From: Streptomyces zingiberis
GTDB lineage: Bacteria > Actinomycetota > Actinomycetes > Streptomycetales > Streptomycetaceae
Reading direction: 5' to 3'
NCBI RefSeq assembly: GCF_012034935.1
Contig: NZ_JAATEN010000019.1
Span: 78,245-142,244, forward strand
DNA: 64,000 bases
Part shown: positions 28,501-37,300 of the stretch, piece by piece
Layout: each line of letters starts with the position of its first letter
Numbering within the stretch: the stretch's first letter is position 1
Notes under the pieces: model-generated
The model's input: the letters and a program-made list of their open reading frames with translations, nothing else
Told to the model about the DNA's origin: nothing
The model's database searches: none
Made by a program: the position numbers and the translations under genes

Positions 28501-29491
28501 GGCCGCCCGGGACCGTGACCCCGTCCAGCAGGATCACGGTGTACGGCTCGTCGCGTCCGGCCTTGGCCTCCGGGTCGAAGGGCGGGCGCTCGCCGAACTC
28601 GGCGCCCAGCAGCCCGTCGAGCTCGTTGACGGAGGAGACGACCATCCGCACCGATCCGGCGCCGTCGGAGTCCGTGTGGTGGAGGTTGTGGGGGAGCCAC
28701 TTGATCCACTCCCAGTCGGCGCGCCGCTCGTCCGCGGCGCACACCGCGATCCACACCTCCTCCGGCGGGTGCAGTACGGCGAGCTGCGCCACCATGGCCC
28801 GGGCCAGCGCGCGGATCCGCTCCTCGTCGCCCCGGAACAGCAGCCGCGCCCAGGTCCGCAGGTAGACCGCGATCGGCTGGTCGGGGACGGTGGAGTAGGC
28901 GCGGATGAAGCTGCGCAGGGCGTGCGCGCTCAGCGGCTCCAGGTCCTCCACCGGCTTGGTGGACAGCGGGGCGAGGCGCAGCCCCAGCTTCTGGTCGCCC
29001 ACCGCGACCCGCACCTCGCCGAAGTCCTCGTCGACGGGGCGGCGCTCCCACAGCCGGGTGGTGCCGACCAGGGACCACAGCGCGCCCGGCGCGGGGTGGC
29101 GCCAGACCAGCGCCCGCTGCTGCTCCGCCACGGCGGTACGGACCTTGCGCCGGGTCTGCCGCAGGTAGCGCAGGTAGTCCCGGCGCTCACCCTTCAGCCG
29201 CTGCTTGCGCTCGCTGGCGCGGCGGATGAACTGACCGAGGATCATCACGGCGGCGGAGACCACCATCATCCCCAGCGCCAGGTAGATGAACCCCCCGCTC
29301 CGGGAGCCGCCGGGGCGCAGGTACATCAGCATCATCGACACCGACATCAGCGCCATCGGCAGGTAGTTCCACACCGCCCCGCTGTCGGGGGTCGCCTCGG
29401 GGAGCGTGGGCGGCTCCTGGAGACTGAGCTCCCCTTCGGGCATGTCCGGTCCGCGCCGACGGGCGGGCCTGCGGAACAGGATGGTACTCAA
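25520..29491 (-). CDS. eccC: type VII secretion ATPase EccC (fused EccCa/EccCb, three FtsK/SpoIIIE domains)
   Basis: EccC is the motor of the ESX membrane complex; it recognises WXG100 substrates. The 1323-residue protein starts LSTILFRRPARRRGP, the EccC N-terminal motif, followed by two membrane helices (WNYLPMALMSVSMMLMYL and YLALGMMVVSAAVMILGQFI). Walker A motifs lie near residue 484 (GATGSGKSE), 835 (GGPQSGKST) and 1122 (GDTESGKTN), with Walker B-type strands LFIVVDEF, FLVIDGW and LFVLVDDY. The open frame continues upstream to 31165 without EccC character. I chose TTG 29491 because of AAGGAG 8 nt upstream and the family N-terminus. It is divergent from eccD. Confidence 0.92.
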   Translation of the reverse strand: MSTILFRRPARRRGPDMPEGELSLQEPPTLPEATPDSGAVWNYLPMALMSVSMMLMYLRPGGSRSGGFIYLALGMMVVSAAVMILGQFIRRASERKQRLKGERRDYLRYLRQTRRKVRTAVAEQQRALVWRHPAPGALWSLVGTTRLWERRPVDEDFGEVRVAVGDQKLGLRLAPLSTKPVEDLEPLSAHALRSFIRAYSTVPDQPIAVYLRTWARLLFRGDEERIRALARAMVAQLAVLHPPEEVWIAVCAADERRADWEWIKWLPHNLHHTDSDGAGSVRMVVSSVNELDGLLGAEFGERPPFDPEAKAGRDEPYTVILLDGVTVPGGHRMDGPGFRNAVVLDLASSLTWRPGRATLRLDLVEEEMRLVRTDRERKEQLTPLGRPDQMGLRTAVSLAKRLAPYRMGIGRDSAEPLASDLELTTLLGIPDLYRHDPPTLWNRRTGSERLRVPIAVNPEGTPVELDIKESAQGGTGPHGMLIGATGSGKSELLRTLVLGLALSNSSETLNFILVDFKGGATFLGLDELPHTSAVITNLADEVALVSRMQDALHGELMRRQELLRSAGNYTSALEYEKARADGTPLDPLPSLFIVVDEFSELLSAHREFMELFVMIGRLGRSLGVHLLLASQRLDEGRMHQLESHLSYRIGLRTFSAMESRGVLGVPDAYELPPTPGSGFIKTGVEALTRFRAAYVSGPYRQRSGSAVQARIASQVVPWTSGWVVPRQIPEAEAEPEPEALETGESLLSVAVERMRDAGPPAHQVWLPPLNEPETLDMLLGPLTVHPQYGLTCDMNRRGRLVAPVGTVDRPFDQRRDELLVDLAGAGGHVAVAGGPQSGKSTLLRTLITSLALTHTPRDVQFYCLDFGGGTLAGLSALPHVGGVAARMDKERVGRVIAEITSLLAHRERLFLEHGIDSMATFRRRRAAGEFPDEPHGDAFLVIDGWSTVRQDYDQQIPTFNSIASRGLNYGIHLVVSTSRWVELSSAIRDQAGTRLELRMGDPMDSGIDVRKAATVPRIPGRGLTRDSKLHYLAALPRIDGTPDGDELLSDGVADLCERVLKAWGDRPPAPQVRMLPTLLPAAELPPAEGNLRVPLGIGEDRMDTLWHDFTTNPHLIVVGDTESGKTNLLRVMAKAITERYTPAEARIMVVDYRRDLVEAVPDAYRLGHAVSIDALKELVDGAARAVRTRLPGSDIAPARMRLCDWWTGPRLFVLVDDYDMVGGGGPLNQPFAPLMDHLALGFEVGMHLVVARSAAGAGRGLNDPLLRRMLEVNTPGILLSCPPTEGYVFGNVKGRNLIPGRGTHITRRTRVDVQTALLDAEGS

Positions 29492-29845
29492 CGAGCGGTC
29501 TCCTTGACGGGGATGCTGCTCTCGGGCCGCACCCGGCACTCGGTGACGGGGGACGGGGTGGGACGGAGGTGAACGGAGGACGGAAAAACTGCCCCAAAGG
29601 GCAGAGCGGCTGCCCGGGTGGCGGTGCCCGCCCAGGGACGGCGAGGTACCACGGGCCCCGGCCCGGGGCCGGTCCCCCGACCTCACCGGAGAGAATCTAC
29701 GATCCGTTACACGGTTCTCCGCGGACGGAGGCACACGATCCGGCCACTCAGCCAGTAGTGTGCAGCCCCAACCGCGCACACGTCCACCGAACCCCTCTCC
29801 TCCCTCAAGACCCCGGCGTCTTCCGACGAAGCGTGAGTTTCCCGC
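29492..29845. other. divergent eccC / eccD control region (354 bp)
   Basis: Presumably it holds promoters for both transcription units. AT-richer islands occur near 29695-29720 (GAGAATCTACGATCCGTTACAC) and at 29750-29760 (CAGTAGTGTG, -10-like TAGTGT), but no -35/-10 pair is convincing. Small frames across it look like shadows. Confidence 0.45.
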
Positions 29846-31246
29846 ATGACTGACACCACAACGGCAGGTCTGTGCCGCATCACGGTGCGCGCCCCGGCCA
29901 AGTCCATCGATCTCGCGGTGCCGGCGGACGTGCCCGTGGCCGATCTGCTGCCCACCCTGGTGAACTACGCCGGGGAGGAACTGGCCGAGAAGGGCCTGGA
30001 ACACAGCGGCTGGATCCTCCAGCGGCTCGGTGGTGAGCCGCTGGACGAGGACAGCAGCCTGGAATCGCTCGGCCTGCTCGACGGCGAGACCCTCTACCTC
30101 CGGCCGCGCACCGACGCGCTGCCCGAGGTGCTCCTGGACGACCTGGTCGACGGCGTCGCCTCCACCATGCAGGATCGTCCCTTCAGCTGGAGCGCCACGG
30201 CGTCCCGCCGGGTGCTGCTGGCCCTGCTGGTGCTCACCCTGGCCGCCGGGCTGGCCGCGCTGTGCATCCCCGGCCCCTACGGCGAACTGCGCGCCGTGGC
30301 CGCGGCCGTGGGCGGTCTGCTGCTGCTCGGCGGCGCCGGGTCGGCCAGCCGGGCCGTCGGCGACGCCGAGGCCGGCGCGGCGCTCGGCTTCGCCGCCGTG
30401 CCCTACTTCGCCGCGGCCGGCTGGCTGCTGCCCGGCGGCTCCCTCGGCGGCCAGCAGCACTACGAGGTGCTGGGCGCCCGGCTGCTGGCGGCCGGCGCCG
30501 CCGGGGTCGGCGGGGCGATGCTCGCGGTGGCCGCCGTCGCCGCGTTCGCCGCGCTCTTCCTCGCGCTGGTCGCGGTGACGGTCGCCGGGGTCCTCGCCGG
30601 GGCGCTGATGATGATCACCGATCTCGGCCCGGACGAGGTGGCCGGGATCGTCGCCCTGGCCGCGGTGGTGTTCGGGGCGCTGGTGCCGTCGATGTCCTTC
30701 CGGTTGTCCGGGTTGCGGATGCCACCCCTGCCCACCAACGCCCAGCAGCTCCAGGAGGGCATCGAGCCCCGCTCGCCGTCCGCCGTCGCCGTCCGCACGG
30801 TGGCCGCCGACAACTGGATGACCGGCCTCTACGCGGCCACCGCCGCGATCTGCGCCGCCTGTCTGCTGGGCCTGGCCTACCGGCCCACGCTGGCCACCAC
30901 CCTCACCATCGTGGCCCTGTCGCTGCTGCTGCTCCTGCACAGCCGGGGACTGGGCAACATCCTCCAGCGGCTGGCGCTGGTCGCCGCGGGGGTCTGGGGC
31001 CTGGCGCTGCTCGTGGCCGGCACCGCCGCCTCCGCCGAGACGGGCGGGCGGCTGCTGCTGACCGCCGGGCTGCTCGCCGCCGCCGCCACCCTCGCCATCG
31101 CCTCCTGGACGGTTCCCGGGCGCCGGCTGGTGCCCTACTGGGGGCGGGCGGCCGAACTGCTCCACTCCGCCGCGGCGATCAGCCTGCTGCCGCTGGCCCT
31201 GTGGGTGCTCGGCGTCTACGGCTGGCTGCGCTCCCTCAACGGATGA
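29846..31246 (+). CDS. eccD: type VII secretion integral membrane protein EccD
   Basis: EccD forms the large membrane vestibule of ESX complexes. The 466-residue protein has an N-terminal ubiquitin-like domain (about 10-90: CRITVRAPAKSIDLAVPADVPVADLLPTLV ... GETLYLRP) and then about eleven hydrophobic helices from residue 115 to the end (VLLALLVLTLAAGLAAL through LLPLALWVLGVYGWL), the EccD layout. The ATG at 29846 has only a weak purine-rich site before it. eccB follows after 20 bp. Confidence 0.92.
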   Translation: MTDTTTAGLCRITVRAPAKSIDLAVPADVPVADLLPTLVNYAGEELAEKGLEHSGWILQRLGGEPLDEDSSLESLGLLDGETLYLRPRTDALPEVLLDDLVDGVASTMQDRPFSWSATASRRVLLALLVLTLAAGLAALCIPGPYGELRAVAAAVGGLLLLGGAGSASRAVGDAEAGAALGFAAVPYFAAAGWLLPGGSLGGQQHYEVLGARLLAAGAAGVGGAMLAVAAVAAFAALFLALVAVTVAGVLAGALMMITDLGPDEVAGIVALAAVVFGALVPSMSFRLSGLRMPPLPTNAQQLQEGIEPRSPSAVAVRTVAADNWMTGLYAATAAICAACLLGLAYRPTLATTLTIVALSLLLLLHSRGLGNILQRLALVAAGVWGLALLVAGTAASAETGGRLLLTAGLLAAAATLAIASWTVPGRRLVPYWGRAAELLHSAAAISLLPLALWVLGVYGWLRSLNG

Positions 31247-31266
31247 CCTGAAGGGCCGTCGAGCAC

Positions 31267-32886
31267 ATGCAGAACAAACGCGACCAGGTCCAGGCCCACA
31301 TGTTCCTGATGGGCCGGCTGACCTCCGGCATGCTGCGCGCCGACCCGGACGCGCCGGAGAGCCCGCAGGGCCGCACCAACCGCGGTGTCGCCATCGGCAT
31401 CATCATCGCCCTCCTGGTGGCGGGCGGCGCCTTCGTCCTCGGCCTGTTCAACCCCGGCAAGCAGGACTCCTGGCAGACCTCCGGCAATCTCATCGTCGAC
31501 AAGGGGACCGGCGCCCGCTACCTCTACCTGGACGGCAGGCTGCGCCCGGTGCGCAACTACGCCTCCGCCAAGCTGCTCGCCGGGGCCGACCTGGCCACCA
31601 CCACGGTGAGCAGCGCCTCCCTCAAGGACACCCCGCGCGGCACCCCCATCGGCATCGGCGGCGCCCCCGACGAGCTGCCCGCGGCCGGTGATCTCTCCGG
31701 TGACCCCTGGCAGGTGTGCGCCACCCCGGCGGAGCCCGGTGTGGCGGCGGACCGGACCAAGGCCGTCACGACGCTCGCCGTCGCCCACGAGTCCGACGGC
31801 GACCAGCTCGCCGACGACGAGGGACTGCTCGCCGCCGGCCCGGACGGCACCGGCTATCTGCTCTGGCAGGGCAGCCGGCTGCGGCTGGACCGGAAGTCCG
31901 GGGCGCCGGAGGCGCTCGGCTACGCGTCCGTCGACCCGGTGCCGGTCTCGGCGGCGTTCCTCAACGCGCTGCCCGCCGGGCCGGATCTGGCCGCCCCGAA
32001 CGTTCCCGGGCGGGGCACGCCCGGGCCGCGGCTGGACGGCCGGGAGACCACCGTCGGGCAGGTCTTCGAACTGGCCGTGCCGGGGGCCGGCGAGCGCCAC
32101 TACGTGCTGCGCGAGGACGGCCTGGCCCCGCTCACCGCCACCGAGCTGGCCCTGGTGCTGGCCGACCCGAAGACCCGTGCGGACGCCTACGGCGGCGCCT
32201 CCCCCGCCCCCGTGACGCTCTCCTCGGAAGGGCTCAAGGGCGCGCTGGCGCCGGGCGAGAGCCGGACCAAGGGGCCCGGGGAGTCCCCCCAGAGCCCGCC
32301 GAAGGCCGTGACCGTCGGCGACGACCGGTCGCCGTGTGCCCGGATCAGCCCCGGGGACAAGAAGGGCGTCCACGTCGACGTGACCCTGACCTCCACCCCC
32401 GGGCTGGGCCCCGTCGCCCAGCACGCCTCCGGGGCGGCCGCCGCGGCCTGCCTGCCCGTCGACCGGATCACCGTGCCCCCGGGCCGCGGTGCCCTGGTGC
32501 GGGCCGTGGGCGCGGCCGGCGGCAAGGTGGGGAGCACCGTCTACCTGGTCACCGAGACGGGGGTGAAGTACCGGCTGGCCGGCACCACCGCCGTCGAGGC
32601 CCTGGGCTACAAGGACGCGACGCCTCGCGAGATGCCCCTGCTGATGCTGGCGATGCTCCCCTCGGGGCCCGATCTGTACCCGGAGGCCGCCGAGTCCGGC
32701 CGCTCCACCGTGACGGCCCCGCGCTGCGCATGGGGGGACGAACGGGAGCGGAAGGAAATCAAGGGCGAGAACGGGGCGGAGGGTGGCGAAGGGGCCGAAG
32801 GGTCTGAAGGGGTCGAAGGGCCTGAAGGGTCCGAAGAGGCTGGTGAGGACACTGAGGGCAGAGAAAGCAAGGAAAAAGCAATCTGA
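31267..32886 (+). CDS. eccB: type VII secretion protein EccB
   Basis: EccB has a short cytosolic N-terminus, one membrane helix and a large extracytoplasmic repeat domain of the ESX core complex. The 539-residue product shows the EccB start MQNKRDQVQAHMFLMGRLTSGML, the helix at about 40-62 (GVAIGIIIALLVAGGAFVLGLF), then NLIVDKGTGARYLYLDGRLRPVRNYASA and paired cysteines (VCATP, PCARI, AACLP, PRCAW). The last ~40 residues are an unusual acidic tail with tandem xEG triplets. It lies 20 bp after eccD, in the same operon. Confidence 0.92.
   Translation: MQNKRDQVQAHMFLMGRLTSGMLRADPDAPESPQGRTNRGVAIGIIIALLVAGGAFVLGLFNPGKQDSWQTSGNLIVDKGTGARYLYLDGRLRPVRNYASAKLLAGADLATTTVSSASLKDTPRGTPIGIGGAPDELPAAGDLSGDPWQVCATPAEPGVAADRTKAVTTLAVAHESDGDQLADDEGLLAAGPDGTGYLLWQGSRLRLDRKSGAPEALGYASVDPVPVSAAFLNALPAGPDLAAPNVPGRGTPGPRLDGRETTVGQVFELAVPGAGERHYVLREDGLAPLTATELALVLADPKTRADAYGGASPAPVTLSSEGLKGALAPGESRTKGPGESPQSPPKAVTVGDDRSPCARISPGDKKGVHVDVTLTSTPGLGPVAQHASGAAAAACLPVDRITVPPGRGALVRAVGAAGGKVGSTVYLVTETGVKYRLAGTTAVEALGYKDATPREMPLLMLAMLPSGPDLYPEAAESGRSTVTAPRCAWGDERERKEIKGENGAEGGEGAEGSEGVEGPEGSEEAGEDTEGRESKEKAI
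32785..32838 (+). repeat. 9-bp tandem repeats encoding xEG triplets at the eccB 3' end
   Basis: The unit NNNGAAGGG runs six times (ggc, gcc, tct, gtc, cct, tcc in the variable positions, the last unit ending GAAGAG). It encodes GEG-AEG-SEG-VEG-PEG-SEE. The sequence after it is A-rich compared with the rest of the gene. Confidence 0.85.
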
Positions 32887-32964
32887 CGCCAAGTCAGATC
32901 ATGGCCAACGCAAGCGGGCGCTCGTAGCATCGCCCCATCCCGGACGAGTGATGAGAGGACCCGC

Positions 32965-33306
32965 ATGTCGGTCAACGGAATGCAGCAGTCTGAGGAGAAC
33001 GCGACCCGGAACGGCGTCCAGGCGCTGGAGATGGCGTTCACCGGCGTCCTGAAGTGCCGCCAGGACGTCGAGAACACCAAGAACAACCTGATGACCCACT
33101 ACAAGGGCAGCGACGGTGGCGCGTTCAGGGACCTGGTCGCGGCCTGGGAGGAGAAGGCGGACGTCATCCTGACGAACGTGCAGGACATGATCGAGACGCT
33201 CAACCAGACCCTCACCGAGCACGGCAAGCAGCAGGGTTCGTCGGTCGACTCGATCAACCAGGCGTACCGTGAGTCGGACTCCGTCTTCGACGCCCTCACC
33301 GGCTGA
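32965..33306 (+). CDS. WXG100-like small secreted protein (no Trp in the turn)
   Basis: The 113-residue protein is predicted as a helical hairpin. The turn reads HYKGSDGGAF where WXG100 proteins have WxG, so Trp is replaced by Tyr. The tail carries YRESD, which fits the type VII export signal YxxxD/E. It is a likely dimer partner of the next gene, as in EsxA/EsxB pairs. The ATG at 32965 follows GAGAGGACC. Its place directly after eccB supports the assignment. Confidence 0.8.
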   Translation: MSVNGMQQSEENATRNGVQALEMAFTGVLKCRQDVENTKNNLMTHYKGSDGGAFRDLVAAWEEKADVILTNVQDMIETLNQTLTEHGKQQGSSVDSINQAYRESDSVFDALTG

Positions 33307-33357
33307 GCCGGCCCGAGCCCCGCGCTCTCCCGGCGCACCGACCCCACAGCCTTGACA

Positions 33358-33381
33358 GGGCATCATTTCTCGCCGATGCCC
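33358..33381 (+). promoter_or_regulatory. small inverted repeat between the two WXG100-like genes
   Basis: GGGCATC (33358-33364) and GATGCCC (33375-33381) form a 7-bp stem with a 10-nt loop, directly after a perfect TTGACA (33352-33357). No good -10 lies at 17 bp. It could be an operator, a processing hairpin or chance. Confidence 0.3.
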
Positions 33382-33403
33382 GTGACGTGAGACGAGGACA
33401 GGC

Positions 33404-33724
33404 ATGACCGACTTCACCGACGGCTACATCTACGTCGACTACTCGCAGATGAGCAACGCCGCCGATGACATGATCCACCAGACCAAGGCCATCGCGACGA
33501 CCCTCTCCAACCTGGAGATGGAGCTCAACGAGCTGCGGAACTCCTGGATCGGTGACGACCGGGACGTCTACGACGACAAGCAGAAGGCCTGGGACAGCGC
33601 GGTCAAGGCGATGGAGGAGCTGCTCACCAAGCACTCCACCCTGCTGACCTCGGTCTCGGAGAACTACCAGTACAGCGAGAAGTCGCTGAGCCAGATGTGG
33701 AGCTCGGTGAAGATCGGCCGCTGA
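33404..33724 (+). CDS. WXG100 family protein (EsxA-like)
   Basis: The 106-residue protein forms two helices separated by NSWIGDD, a canonical WxG turn. The second helix ends NYQYSEKS, which contains YxxxE (YQYSE). WXG100 proteins are secreted as dimers and trigger EccC assembly. It lies 97 bp after the Trp-less partner in the same orientation. Confidence 0.88.
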   Translation: MTDFTDGYIYVDYSQMSNAADDMIHQTKAIATTLSNLEMELNELRNSWIGDDRDVYDDKQKAWDSAVKAMEELLTKHSTLLTSVSENYQYSEKSLSQMWSSVKIGR

Positions 33725-33785
33725 CCGGCCCCGATCTCCCCGTCCCCGTCCCGATCCCGTCACCCCCGGCCGAAGGAGCAGCGCC

Positions 33786-34289
33786 ATGGCGGAAGACCCC
33801 AATACGGACACCGGCAAGATCTCCATGGACAAGGCCGGTCTCCAGTCCTTCCGGGACGACCGGGTCGAGCCCTTCAAGGACGAGCTCCGCAAGATCGCGG
33901 AGGACGACCCGGTGCTGGGGGTGACGATGGCCACCCTGATCCGGGAGACGGACATCACCAGCGACGGGGAGATCGAGTCCTACGGCCTGAACCGGCCGCT
34001 GTCGCTGGGCATGATGCTCAAGGAGGAGTTCCTCCACAGCAAGGGGCAGAAGCTCAACCAGGCCATCGCCACGAGCGCCCAGGACCTGATGGAGATCTAC
34101 GAGGAGCAGTCCAAGCTCTTCAAGCACATCATCGAGAACCTGGACACCTCGATCGAGACGCTGTTCTCCACGCAGAACTCCAACCTGATCGACATCGACG
34201 GCCAGGACTTCCTCGACGTCTTCGAGGACGTGGACTCCGACATGAGCGGCGGCCGGGGCGGGGGCGGCGGAGGCGGCGACGACGACTGA
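33786..34289 (+). CDS. small helical type VII-associated protein
   Basis: The 167-residue protein is mainly alpha-helical and acidic, with a Gly-rich tail ending in Asp residues. A central amphipathic part (MLKEEFLHSKGQKLNQAIATSAQDLMEIYEEQSKLFKHIIENL) looks like a dimerising helix. It resembles the small proteins annotated as type VII secretion system-associated in streptomycetes (from memory). I see no WxG motif. A chaperone or accessory role for the downstream large proteins is a guess from position. Confidence 0.6.
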   Translation: MAEDPNTDTGKISMDKAGLQSFRDDRVEPFKDELRKIAEDDPVLGVTMATLIRETDITSDGEIESYGLNRPLSLGMMLKEEFLHSKGQKLNQAIATSAQDLMEIYEEQSKLFKHIIENLDTSIETLFSTQNSNLIDIDGQDFLDVFEDVDSDMSGGRGGGGGGGDDD

Positions 34290-34363
34290 CCGCCGGGCCG
34301 GCCCCGCGGCCGGCCGCCCCCGCCCCAGCTTCGCACCACCCCCCGCTCCGGAGGTTCTCCCTC

Positions 34364-37300
34364 GTGGCCGACGACATCGTTTTTCCGGCGAGCTCCCTCG
34401 ACGACTACTGGCACACCGCGGTCCGGGTGCTCACCGGGTACGACGCGCCCAAGCGCGAGACGGTCTTCGGCAAACTGCTGGGGAACGACAGCATCCCCCA
34501 GATGCGGGTCGAGTTCTCGGACTACCACGGGGAGCCGTCCAACGCCATCGTCGAGGCGGTCGACGACATGTCGTGGCGCCAGGAGAACTCCGGCTGGCGG
34601 ATCTCGAACACCGACTTCGTGGTCCCCTTCTACTCGGGGAAGAGCGGTTCGATCGGCGACGCCGGCGTGGACACCCGGGTCAAGATGAAGAAGGCCCGGG
34701 TCACCATGCTCGGCAACAAGGGTGTGGACGACCCGCCCGAGCACGGCGTCATCTTCGAGGGCTCCGAGTTCAAGAGCGGTCTCGGCAAGGATTTCCAGGG
34801 CCAGTCCAAGGACACGGTCTGGTCCAACGTCGCCCTGTCGCAGTACAGCTTCGGCACCGGCAAGGCGCTCCAGCACCTGATGAACGAGGGGACCACGCAG
34901 GGCTTCTCGTGGAACGACGTGTCGGTCTCCGAGGCGAACGCGGTGGACCTGGACTCCTTCACGCTGAACGCCGAGGCCTTCGACCGGGTGGCCCTCTTCT
35001 TCGACGCCCGGGCCCGTGAGCTCAGGGACTGGGAGTTCGACCTCGGCAAGCAGGAGATGGCCTGGAAGGGACAGGCCGCCGGCGTCTTCAAGGACATCAT
35101 CCACGCCCTCGTCCGCAACTACGAGTCGTACAGCGAGCAGTTCCCCAAGTCCGGCAGCCGCTCGACCTACGGGAACGACCTGCGGCAGTTCAAGACCGAC
35201 GTGGAGAAGGCCGTACGGACCCTCTACAACAAGTGGGACCTGTGGCGGCAGAAGAACGGAAATCCCCTCCGGCATCTCCATGACGTCCTGCTGGACGTGA
35301 CGGACGAGGTCTGGGAGAACAACATCAAGAAGGTCCGCTACAAGCCCGTCTACAACTACAGCACGTACGGGTCCTACGACAGCGGCTACCACTACGTCAA
35401 GTACGACGGCTTCTACGGCGGCGCCCGGAGCTTCGGGCCGCTGGAGGACAAGGAGACCTGGAAGAAGATCGGCGAAGAGGGGATCCGCCGCTGGCAGAAC
35501 TCCATCCGGGAAACCCTCGAACCGGCCGCCAAGCAGGCCCTCATCGATGTCGAGAACGCCTTCAACGACCAGTCGTTCCCGAAGAAGGTCACCACCGAGA
35601 CCGTCAACCTGACCCAGAAGCTCGCCACCGACCAGGCCGCGGCGGACCGGGAACAGGCCAGGAAGGACAAGGAGGAGGCCGAGCGGAAGGCGGAGGAGAA
35701 GGAAAAGGAGCAGGAGGAGAAGGAGAAGGAGGCCGAGCGGAAGGCGGAGGAGAAGGAGGCGGAGTGGGAGCGGAAGCAGGAGGAGAAGGAGGCCGAAGCC
35801 GAGGCCAAGCAGGCTGAGCTGGAGGCCAAGCAGGAGGAGAAGGAGAGGGAGGCCGAGGCCAAGGCGGCCGAGAAGGAGGCCGAAGCCGAGGCGAAGCAGG
35901 CCGAGCAGGAGGCCAAGCAGGCCGAGAAGGAGGCCGAGCAGGAGGCGAAGCAGGCCGAGCAGGAGGCCAAGGCCGAGCAGCGGCAGGCCGAAGCGGAGGC
36001 CAAGCAGGCCGAGAAGGAAGCCGAGCAGGAGGCCAAGCAGGCCGAGCAGGAGGCCAAGGCCGAGCAGCGGCAGCAGGAGGCCGAGGCGAAGCAGGCCGAG
36101 CAGGAGGCCAGGGCCGAGGCCAAGCAGGCCGAGCAGGAGGCCAAGCAGGCCGAGGCCGAGCAGCGCGCCGAGGAGCGGCAGGTCTTCGCCACGATGCAGG
36201 CCCGTGCCGACCGCGATGAGCAGAAGCGGGAGCAGGACAAGCGGCAGGCCGAGGCGGAGGCGAAGCAGGAGGAGGCCGAGGCCGAGGCCCGGCAGCGGCA
36301 GGAGGAGCAGGAGGCCAAGCAGGCCGAGAAGGAGGCCGAGCAGGAGGCGAAGCAGGCCGAGCAGGAGGCCAAGCAGGAGCAGAAGGAGAAGGAAGCCGAG
36401 CAACGGCAGCTCCAGGCCGAGCAGGAGGCCGAGCGGCGGCAGACCGAGGCCGAGGCCAAGCAGGAGGAGAAGGAAGCCGAGCAGGAGGCCAAGCAGGCCG
36501 AGCAGGAGGCGAAGGCCGAGCAGCGGCAGCAGGAGGCCGAGCAGCGCGCCGAGCAGGCCCAGGAAGAGGCCGAAGCGCGCCAGGCCGAGCAGGAGGCCAA
36601 GCAGGAGCAGCGCCAGCAGGAGGCCGAGCAGCGCGCCGAGCAGCAGCAGGAGGAGGCGCTGTCCCGCCAGGCCGAGCAGGAGGCCCGGCAGGAGCGGTTG
36701 CAGCAGGAGGCCGAGCAGCGCTCCGAGAAGGCCCAGTCGGACGCGGAGGCCAAGCAGGCCGAGCAGGAGGCCTTGCAGGAGAAGCGCCAGGCCGAGGCGG
36801 AACAGCGCGCCGAGCAGCAGCAGCGGGAGGCGCAGGAGCGCTTCAGCCGCCAGTCCGGCGGCGGGCTGGGCGGTGGTCCGGGCGGCGACCTGGGCGGGCC
36901 CGGCTCCCTGGATCTGCCGCCGGGCAACAGCTCGTTCAGCCCGGACATGGCCACCACGACGTTCAACTCCGACGGCACGGTCACGATCGACCAGCCCGAC
37001 GGCTCCTCCCGGACCATCGACCTGCCCAGCGGTGACGTCGTCACCACGCGGCCCGACGGGACCTCGTTCACCGAGTCCCTGAGCCCCGGCGACTCCCTCG
37101 CCAACAGCGACGGCAGCACCACCACACTGAACCCGGACGGCACCCTCACCACCCGGTTCCCGGACGGCAGCTCCAGCGTGCTCGACCCGGAGCAGGGGAC
37201 CATCACCACCCGCCAGCCCGACGGCACCTCCGTCAGCTCCCCCATCAGCCCCGGCCAGACCCTCCCCTCCAGCCTCGGTTCCGCCCTCCCCGGAGGGGGC

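Noticed and set aside
29495..31165. Upstream extension of the eccC frame on the minus strand
   Set aside because: It lies antisense to eccD and has Gly/Gln/Arg-rich shadow composition. The EccC N-terminal motif and ribosome-binding site place the start at 29491.
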